Shown here: positions 55,863 through 62,016 of the stretch, piece after piece
How positions within the stretch are numbered: the first letter of the stretch is position 1
How the letters are laid out: every line of letters begins with the position of its first letter
From: Fuerstiella sp.
GTDB taxonomy: Bacteria; Planctomycetota; Planctomycetia; Planctomycetales; Planctomycetaceae
Direction of reading: 5' to 3'
DNA length: 62,016 nt
Assembly (NCBI GenBank): GCA_022447225.1
Contig: JAKVAZ010000020.1
Location: 1-62,016, forward strand
Notes under the pieces: generated by a model
Told to the model about the DNA's origin: nothing
What the model saw: only the letters and a program-made list of their open reading frames with translations
Databases searched by the model: none
Position numbers and translations under genes: made by a program

Positions 55863-56867
55863 ATGCAAGCCGTTACCTTTGATTCTCCAGGCGAACCTCA
55901 CGAGGTTCTTGGCTGCGGCGACGCCAAACTGCGGTCAACTGGGCACGGTGAAGTGCGTGTTCGCATGATTGCCAGCCCGATCAATCCGTCGGACATGATG
56001 TTTGTGCGCGGCATTTACGGCGTCAGGCCGGAATGTCCGCAGTCTCCCGGCTTCGAGGGTGTTGGTGTCGTGGAAGCATCCGGCGGAGGAGTGAGAGGCA
56101 GGCTGTTTCAGGGCAAACGTGTGGTCGTCATGAATTCGGCCGGAGGCAACTGGGCCGAACAGGCTGTGGTGCCCGCAACCCAGATCATTCCGATCCCCGG
56201 CGGTCTCTCGGATGATCAGGCTGCGACGTTTTTCGTTAACCCGGCAACGGCATGGATCATGACGCAGGAAGTTCTCAAAGTTCCAAAGGATGCATGGTTA
56301 CTTCAGACGGCTGCCGGTTCCGCTTTGGGACACATGATTGTGAGGCTTGGCCAACACTGTAAATTCAGAACCTTGTGTGTCGTCCGTCGATCGGCCAGTC
56401 GTGAATCACTCACTCGAGCCGGCGCAGACGCTGTCGTGGTATTCGATCCCGCCACAGATCCGCCGGAGGCACTTTATGAACGTGTCCGTGCTGTTACAGG
56501 AGCGGATGATTTACGTTACGCCGTGGATCCTGTCGGTGGAAGGACAGCTTCAGCTGTGGTGACATGCCTGGGTGAACGCGGGAAAATGCTGTTGTTTGGG
56601 ACATTGAGTGGACAGCCGGTTGAATTCGCTCCGCGTTCACTGATGGAAGCCGACGCATCCGTTTCCGGATTCTGGCTGGGGAATTTTATGGCGCGGCAGG
56701 GGCTGTTGTTCAAGTTGAAACTGGTACGGAAAATTTCCGGACTCATCCAGTCCGGGATTTTGGCCACAGAAATTGCCCATCATTATTCACTGAATCAGAT
56801 CACCGAAGCAGTGCGAGGTTCCGAGGACCAGAACGTCACCGGAAAGATCGTGCTGCGATGTTCGTGA
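55863..56867 (+). CDS. Zinc-type alcohol dehydrogenase-like MDR protein (enoyl reductase/MECR-like)
   Basis: The protein has 334 residues from ATG 55863; the frame extends to 55812. It belongs to the medium-chain dehydrogenase/reductase superfamily without the zinc ligands of classic alcohol dehydrogenases. Features include VRMIASPINPSDMMFVRGIYG and SPGFEGVGVVEASGGG, a nucleotide-binding region beginning LQTAAGSALGHMIVRLGQ, and KMLLFGTLSGQPVEF. The PINPSD motif and the YG near its end resemble trans-2-enoyl-CoA reductases of the MECR/ETR type. A quinone-oxidoreductase activity cannot be excluded. Confidence 0.85.
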   Translation: MQAVTFDSPGEPHEVLGCGDAKLRSTGHGEVRVRMIASPINPSDMMFVRGIYGVRPECPQSPGFEGVGVVEASGGGVRGRLFQGKRVVVMNSAGGNWAEQAVVPATQIIPIPGGLSDDQAATFFVNPATAWIMTQEVLKVPKDAWLLQTAAGSALGHMIVRLGQHCKFRTLCVVRRSASRESLTRAGADAVVVFDPATDPPEALYERVRAVTGADDLRYAVDPVGGRTASAVVTCLGERGKMLLFGTLSGQPVEFAPRSLMEADASVSGFWLGNFMARQGLLFKLKLVRKISGLIQSGILATEIAHHYSLNQITEAVRGSEDQNVTGKIVLRCS

Positions 56868-57183
56868 AAACAACGCTGTGGCTGATGAACGGCGCACATC
56901 ATGTCCCGCGTCTGAATACCGACCCCGGACGGGTGCTTCAATGCCGATTGGTGAACAGAAGGTCAGTCGGGCTTGTGCGCAGCGAATCGAAGTCGTCCTG
57001 TGTTCGCATTAATATCCGGAGATGTTAACGGCACACTCTGTGCTGCGGTGTGATGAGCCCGGTGAGGCGGAATTAAGCCGTAGTCCGACTGACGAGCACT
57101 GTGTCATCCGACGCTCGGATTCGGATCCACGGGTCCAATCGTCGGCTGACCGGCGGTTTTCCGTAAAAATTAGGCGAGGTGAA
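56868..57183. other. Intergenic region between convergent genes
   Basis: About 320 bp between the MDR gene and the convergent haem-protein gene. A 73-codon frame enters from the plus strand, but it is antisense to the haem-protein gene. No terminator is clearly visible. Confidence 0.35.
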
Positions 57184-60100
57184 TCACTCGGCCGCTTTTT
57201 TGAGCGTTTGCAGATACGCGACGACATCGACCAGTTCCTGTGATGACATGATCTTCTGCAGGTCGGCCGGCATCAGCGAAACGGACTGGCGAATCTTTTC
57301 CTCAATATCAGCCGTTGACACCGTATGCATCCGGGCTTCGTTGTCGATCAGTGTGATACTGTCATCGGTTTCGCTGGAGATCAGTCCTGTCAGAGTGGTG
57401 CCATTGGCCAGCAGGAGTGTCCACGTGTCGTAGTTGTGACTGATTCCGGCGCTGGGAAACAGGACGGATTCCAGCATCGCCTGTCGGCTGAGCTTGCGGC
57501 CGATTTCTGAAAGATCGGGACCGAGATTGCGACCAATGTTGTTGACCACATGGCATTTGTGGCAGGTACCGGTTGTATTGTAGATCAGACGGCCATTTTG
57601 GGGGTCACCCCTGCGATCCATCAATTCACTGACAGACGAAAGCTTCTCTCCGGCTTTGGCGTCCGACAACGGGAACATTTTGTTCCCAATGTTCCGCAGC
57701 TCCTGTTCCGGGGAGCCATGCAGAGCAGCGGCAACTGTTTGCCGTAAACTTCCCTCGATCCGGTTGTCCTCGGTTCGAACGATCAGCTGTCTGGCCACAC
57801 TGAGGATCCGCATTCCGGCCCGGATGGCCGCGCGACGGACTTCCGGATTTGTGTCTTCGTTATCGACCAGTTGCAGCAGGTCGTATGTGAACGCCGCGTT
57901 ACGCGAGTTTCCGATTGCCTTGAGAGCTGCAGTGGCTGACTCGGCTGATTCGCTGTTCGCCACCGAAGTGATCAGTTGTTTTTGATCCAGATTCAGCAGG
58001 CTCGCTACGGACGAAACGGCGTCCTGAGAATCCGGCGCGGCAATGATGATTTGGACAAGTTCCGGATAGCTGCTGTGGATGCGAAATTTTTCGACCAGTG
58101 CGATACGTTGACCGGGCTCCAGGTGATTCAATGCTGATTTCAGTTCATCACTCGCTGTGGTCTCTTCGCTCAACTGCCCGGGTTGAATTCGTGCCAGAGC
58201 TTCTGAGACCACGAAAGAAGCCATCTCAGGCTTCAGCATCCGCAGATACGAAGAATCAAGCAACCTTGGCATGTGTTCGGCCAAACCGTGGCTGCTTTGA
58301 AAATCGAGTGCTCGAAACCAGCGCGCCAGGTCAGACGGGCTGGAATCAGGATCTGTCGATAACGCGGAAATTCGTTCTCCAATCAACGCTGGTGTGACGT
58401 TATTTGCCCGACTTCGCCAGATGATCGCATCTGCCACATCAGCAGAGATTTTTGCAGACTCTGACGACTGCAACAGGCCGGCCAGACATTCGTTCCAGAT
58501 TCCATGGGCTGCAATGCCGAGCGCTTCCAGAAACCAACGGTCTTCGGCATCCAGTGTTTGAGCGAGCGGCACCCAGAGGGCTGCACGCGATTCGGGAGGA
58601 AGATTGCAAAGTGCAATTGCACATTCACGTCGCACGGCCGGCGACGTGTCGGTTATCAAATGTTTCACGGTCTCCGGCAGTGCGATTTGTAACTGGCGTG
58701 CCGCTCTCAAGGCCACGATGCGAATGTCCGGATTTGGGTCATGCGCCGCCGCTGTCAGGTAGTGTTCCGTCCGACCCGGAAGCCGTGCCAGCAGCCACAG
58801 GGCTCTGGCACGGAACCGTGGGTTCCGGTGTTTCTGGAAGATCTGCTGCAGTTGAGGTTCCGCTGTGGAACCGGCTTTTGCCAGTCTTTGCCAGCCCTGA
58901 TAGCGCGCATCGCGATTACAGCTCAGCAGGCCATTGACCGCTCCGTCGATTGACTCAAATTCAAATGTCGGGTGTCTCCAGGGTGTTCCGTTTGGCGCGA
59001 TCCGAAACAGTCGGCCTCGATCGATATCACCCTGACGATGACCACCCACACCAGGGTCGTACCAGTCAGCGATAATCAGTGAACCATCTGCGGCTGTGGC
59101 AACATCGCAGGGTCGAAACCACAGATCACGCGTTCCGTACAGGACCGGATTGATCGACGCCTGATACCCTGCACCGTCCGCTGAAACTTCATAGCTTCGC
59201 ACCACATTGACACCGGCGTCACAGTGCAGCAGTTGATTCCGAAATCGCTTTGGCAGAAGCGAGCCTTCATAAACCTCGATTCCGCACGGAGCGCCCGCTC
59301 CGGTGATGATCACATTCGGAATGACGCCAGGATCGTTGAGATGCCAGTGCTGAAGAGGGATTTCTGCTTCCATTCCTGTCCGTGGTGTTTTCCATCTGGC
59401 TCCGGTGACCTCGTCCCTGTACCCGTAGTTGCCGTACTCCATTACGAAATTGATTCGTGTGGCGCGGTTGCCGTCATCGTCGTTGTCTGACTGCCAGATC
59501 GTGCCGAAACTATCGATCGTCAGTTCCCAATTGTTACGGAAATTCCATCCCAGTGTTTCGACGTTGCTGCCGTCCGGATCACAGCGAAACGCCATGCCCT
59601 GTTGGTAGGGGGTTCGATCGGCTCGGACCGGTTTTCCGGCGATATCTGTAACGATCGTACCGTCCGGTCTGTGAAGTTCTTTAGCTTCGTTACCGAAATT
59701 GAAGTACAGGCGTCCATCCGGACCGCTTGTGAAACTGTGAATTCCGTGATCGTGCTGGACTCCCTGAATCCCTGTAAACATGACTTCTTTGCGGTCTGCC
59801 ACCAGATCACCATCGTCATCGTAGAAATTAATGACGCTGTCGAGTGCGGACACAATGACGCGATTACCCAGCACACAAATGCCGTGGGCAGAGTCGATGT
59901 CTCGTCCCTGGTAGTAGGTATGACTGGAATCAACGCTACCGTCACCATCGGTGTCCTGCAGGACCAGGATTCGGTCACCGGCTTCGCGATCTTTGCGGTC
60001 TTTGTTGGCATGACGCCGGTAGTTGACGACTTCCGCCACCCAGATCCGTCCCGCGGAATCGATGTCAATCGTGGATGGACTCAGCAGGGTCGGTTCCGCC

Positions 60101-60264
60101 GCAACCAGTGTGGCCTCGAGGTCATCGGGAGTATCGAGCACACCCAGGGCGGCATCCGGCTGTCGCGTTGAATCGACAGTGGCCACAGGTTTTTCGAGTG
60201 GTTTGGTGTCAGCCGGCAGATGTCCACCGCACACCAGAATCACGGCACAAAGAATACACCTCAC
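57184..60264 (-). CDS. PVC-type exported dehydrogenase-like protein: beta-propeller, HEAT repeats and cytochrome c (CxxCH)
   Basis: The protein has 1026 residues from GTG 60264, with GGGGAG about ten bases upstream and a short N-terminal signal (ILCAVILVCGG). Domains in order are: a PQQ/sorbosone-dehydrogenase-like propeller (about 40-420; GRIWVAEVVNYRR, LVLQDTDGDGSVD with a calcium-like DxDGDG loop, DSAHGICVLGNRVIVS, GPDGRLYFNFG, GTIWQSDNDDDGN, LIIADWYDPGVGG), an alpha-helical HEAT-repeat region (about 440-850), and a C-terminal cytochrome c domain with CHKCH near residue 900. The last part, LANGTTLTGLISSETDDSITL, is the planctomycetal haem-binding-domain tail. It probably oxidises sugars or alcohols in the periplasm. 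It stands alone. Confidence 0.92.
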   Translation of the reverse strand: MRCILCAVILVCGGHLPADTKPLEKPVATVDSTRQPDAALGVLDTPDDLEATLVAAEPTLLSPSTIDIDSAGRIWVAEVVNYRRHANKDRKDREAGDRILVLQDTDGDGSVDSSHTYYQGRDIDSAHGICVLGNRVIVSALDSVINFYDDDGDLVADRKEVMFTGIQGVQHDHGIHSFTSGPDGRLYFNFGNEAKELHRPDGTIVTDIAGKPVRADRTPYQQGMAFRCDPDGSNVETLGWNFRNNWELTIDSFGTIWQSDNDDDGNRATRINFVMEYGNYGYRDEVTGARWKTPRTGMEAEIPLQHWHLNDPGVIPNVIITGAGAPCGIEVYEGSLLPKRFRNQLLHCDAGVNVVRSYEVSADGAGYQASINPVLYGTRDLWFRPCDVATAADGSLIIADWYDPGVGGHRQGDIDRGRLFRIAPNGTPWRHPTFEFESIDGAVNGLLSCNRDARYQGWQRLAKAGSTAEPQLQQIFQKHRNPRFRARALWLLARLPGRTEHYLTAAAHDPNPDIRIVALRAARQLQIALPETVKHLITDTSPAVRRECAIALCNLPPESRAALWVPLAQTLDAEDRWFLEALGIAAHGIWNECLAGLLQSSESAKISADVADAIIWRSRANNVTPALIGERISALSTDPDSSPSDLARWFRALDFQSSHGLAEHMPRLLDSSYLRMLKPEMASFVVSEALARIQPGQLSEETTASDELKSALNHLEPGQRIALVEKFRIHSSYPELVQIIIAAPDSQDAVSSVASLLNLDQKQLITSVANSESAESATAALKAIGNSRNAAFTYDLLQLVDNEDTNPEVRRAAIRAGMRILSVARQLIVRTEDNRIEGSLRQTVAAALHGSPEQELRNIGNKMFPLSDAKAGEKLSSVSELMDRRGDPQNGRLIYNTTGTCHKCHVVNNIGRNLGPDLSEIGRKLSRQAMLESVLFPSAGISHNYDTWTLLLANGTTLTGLISSETDDSITLIDNEARMHTVSTADIEEKIRQSVSLMPADLQKIMSSQELVDVVAYLQTLKKAAE

Positions 60265-60541
60265 GTGAACAAACTCCCCTCACAATGACGGACTGTGCGG
60301 CTCGCGAGATCCTGCCATCAGGATATTCTCACATTGCGGATGTTCCTGCCAGCATTGTGAGACGTATATTATCAGCTCACTGCTCTGTTAAGTGTGATAC
60401 ACTGATGAATGAATTTGAGGCTCGTGATCTTTACCAGTTTGTGACAAAGTGTCTGGTGATCCTTGTTTGAGTGGCTGTCAGTCCACCCTGAACAGCCACG
60501 CCTCTTATTGGACCGAAATTGATCTGTGAGAGTTTGCTGCT

Positions 60542-60829
60542 GTGTCGATTCAGCCTGACGATGTGATGTGTTTCTGTTTTCATGTGACACACCGTAAGGT
60601 GATGAATCACGTACGCATTCATCGACCTGGTGTGGCGAGCCAGCTCAGTGAGTGTGGTGGCGCAGGGACGGGGTGCGGTTGGTGTGTTCCCTTTCTCCGC
60701 CAACATTTCGAAGCCTCTCAGAGAGATGCCACACCTGATATTTCGGTTTCCGAGGAAGAAAGTGCGGCGAGACGACAGCAATACCTTGCTGAGAAACGTG
60801 AATCCCGTCGACGGCGGTCCCCGGACTGA
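60542..60829 (+). CDS. BFD-like [2Fe-2S]-binding protein
   Basis: A small protein of 95 residues from GTG 60542. The BFD/bacterioferritin-associated ferredoxin fold is recognised by CFCFHVTHRKVMNHVR and SQLSECGGAGTGCGWCVPFL. The cluster ligands should be Cys10, Cys12, Cys45 and Cys48. A basic, charged tail (ARRQQYLAEKRESRRRR) of about 30 residues follows. The function may be electron donation for iron release or an assembly scaffold, but no bacterioferritin gene is in the window. It stands alone between non-coding stretches. Confidence 0.88.
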   Translation: MSIQPDDVMCFCFHVTHRKVMNHVRIHRPGVASQLSECGGAGTGCGWCVPFLRQHFEASQRDATPDISVSEEESAARRQQYLAEKRESRRRRSPD

Positions 60830-61514
60830 GTGTGAAGGACCGCGTGGTTACGTTTTTATAGATCGTGCGGGTTGTGCAATTTGAGATGCGGAACAGCGCT
60901 CACCCGAATGCCTGATGGTGTGAGACAAACGGAGACCGGCTCATCGCCGCAGGGCTAAAATTCAAAGCACATTCCCCTGCCCTGGCTATGTGCCTGCCTG
61001 CATTTGTCGGTCCAACCGTTTGGCTTTCGAAAACAGCGGCAGTCACCAGGTCAACGGATATCGGCACCGTTCCGCTTGTTTCATCGATCGGAGCCAGTTC
61101 CGATTGTTCTCAGCCAACAATGGATAATTCGGGTTAATGGCGATCAGAGCGCTTTGATTGGTAAAGCAACCTGAATCGGCGGCACCGATGACGGAGCGCT
61201 TCTGCATTTAACTGATGTTTGCAGCGGAATACGACGATTCCAGCGTACAGGTTCAGCAATCGTGCTGGTTTGCAACAGGGCTGCGCGAGTGACAACACCA
61301 GGCACAGATCTGTCTTGAAAGTAGTTGGGTTAACTTTTATGCTGCAAGTCGTTGATTTGCAGTGGTTTAAGACGAATTTCTGCAGTCAGTCCTAAATCTT
61401 TCTGTGTTTTTGGCTGAATTGCTACGAAATTTGCGTTAGTGAGTGTGGTGAAACAGGCCCGGCCAGTCAGTTGTGGCTGAAGAATTCCAACGACATCGTT
61501 CCCGGAGAAAGCTT
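60830..61514. other. Long leader/intergenic region before the DUF1559 gene
   Basis: About 685 bp. A frame of 49 codons (60988-61137) exists on the plus strand but has no recognisable content. No riboswitch consensus was identified. The promoter for the DUF1559 gene lies here. Confidence 0.4.
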
Positions 61515-62016
61515 ATGCAGGCACGCCATCTTACACGTTCGCGTCGATCACGTCGCGGATTCACACTGATCGAGTTGTTGGTGGTGATTTCGATCATCGC
61601 CACGCTGATGTCATTGCTGCTGCCGGCAATTCAGAACGCCCGTGAAGCAGCTCGGCGAACGCAATGTCTGAACAATCAAAAGAATATTGCCCTTGCCCTG
61701 ACGAACTGGGCAACAGCACACAACAGCCAGTTGCCTGCGTATGGATATTTTATTCAAAACAATGCAGATCCAGATTTAGCAACCGGTTTGAATCCACTGC
61801 GCAGCTGGGTCGTTGAGATATTGCCGTATATGGATGCACAAAACATCTTCGATCGTTGGGACATGGACCAGGACCTGAACGTTGCATTAAACGCTAATCT
61901 CCCGTTAGCGGCGGTCAATATTCCTGTACTGACCTGCCCTGATGATCAATCTGCATTTAATCAGGACGGCGGACTGAGTTATGTCGTGAATGCCGGCTTT
62001 GGCGACTCGGTCGGTG
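61515..62016 (+). CDS. DUF1559 family pilin-like protein (5' part, truncated by window edge)
   Basis: This partial gene starts at ATG 61515, with GGAGAAA nine bases upstream, and encodes at least 167 residues. A basic leader (RSRRSRR) precedes the type IV prepilin-like motif [26 protein letters not shown], where the G-F junction is the prepilin peptidase site and the Glu at position 5 is conserved. The DUF1559 signature [21 protein letters not shown] follows, then a glycine-rich or Asn-rich region ([11 protein letters not shown]) and [22 protein letters not shown]1559 proteins are very numerous in Planctomycetota and are thought to be pseudopilins or surface filaments. The end is beyond the window. 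Confidence 0.93.
   Translation, partial: MQARHLTRSRRSRRGFTLIELLVVISIIATLMSLLLPAIQNAREAARRTQCLNNQKNIALALTNWATAHNSQLPAYGYFIQNNADPDLATGLNPLRSWVVEILPYMDAQNIFDRWDMDQDLNVALNANLPLAAVNIPVLTCPDDQSAFNQDGGLSYVVNAGFGDSVG

Noticed and set aside
1-62016. Search by eye for tRNA genes, CRISPR arrays, transposases and phage genes
   Set aside because: No T-loop-like GGTTCRANYCC context, regular spacer pattern, DDE/HUH transposase or phage structural motif was noticed; a covariance-model search could still find a tRNA I missed.

Overview
The window looks like a chromosomal segment of a Planctomycetota bacterium (Planctomycetaceae-like, moderate GC). The main evidence is a set of families that are typical of this phylum: paired DUF1549/DUF1553 cytochrome-type proteins with DUF1501 proteins, a DUF1571 protein, a PVC-type propeller/HEAT/CxxCH haem protein, a DUF1559 pilin-like protein, and many Tat-exported Gfo/Idh/MocA and isomerase proteins. 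Genes switch strand often, many stand alone, and GTG or TTG starts are common. I see no tRNA, rRNA, CRISPR array, insertion sequence or phage gene.

Layout. 1-5 kb: a DUF1549/DUF1553 protein with a DUF1501 partner cut by the window edge, then a Gfo/Idh/MocA oxidoreductase. 5-8 kb: an M20 amidohydrolase, a decayed DUF1501 remnant and a lipoprotein. 8-13 kb: housekeeping genes (RNase D, adenylosuccinate lyase, adenine phosphoribosyltransferase, an exported cyclophilin). 13.5-19.8 kb: a second DUF1501 and DUF1549/DUF1553 pair, then a DUF1571 protein. 20.5-24.2 kb: a four-gene ABC-2 operon with two ATPase-permease units, followed by an AI-2E family membrane protein. 25.5-28.4 kb: 2-keto-3-deoxygluconate kinase, KDPG aldolase and a hydroxypyruvate isomerase-like protein, which together suggest sugar-acid catabolism. 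28.6-32.5 kb: DprA, a SixA-like phosphatase, a hypothetical protein and an M24 homologue that appears to have lost its metal site. 32.5-38.3 kb: a PQQ-type propeller with an EF-hand, a third DUF1501, a Tat-exported oxidoreductase and an exported triple-RidA fusion. 38.4-43.1 kb: a catabolic-looking group (acetamidase/formamidase, D-2-hydroxyacid dehydrogenase, MetE-C-like methyltransferase, Rieske ferredoxin, amidohydrolase).

43.2-47.7 kb is a zone of decay. An intact exported sialidase sits between a broken sodium:solute symporter gene (possibly once fused to a kelch domain) and a broken PhyH-type dioxygenase gene, followed by non-coding DNA with a 17-bp tandem repeat. 47.7-51.2 kb holds a 1168-residue protein that I tentatively assign to the pyrophosphate-dependent PEP carboxykinase family. 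The rest carries a Nudix hydrolase, a HAD phosphatase, a site-2-type protease, biotin synthase, an enoyl reductase-like MDR protein, the large PVC haem protein, a BFD-like [2Fe-2S] protein and a DUF1559 protein that runs off the right edge.

The points most worth following up are the candidate PPi-PEPCK, the triple RidA fusion whose third domain lacks the family arginine, the M24 pseudoenzyme, the catabolic group around the Rieske and MetE-like genes, and the decay around the sialidase. Functions are assigned by recognising families and motifs by eye; no database search was run.
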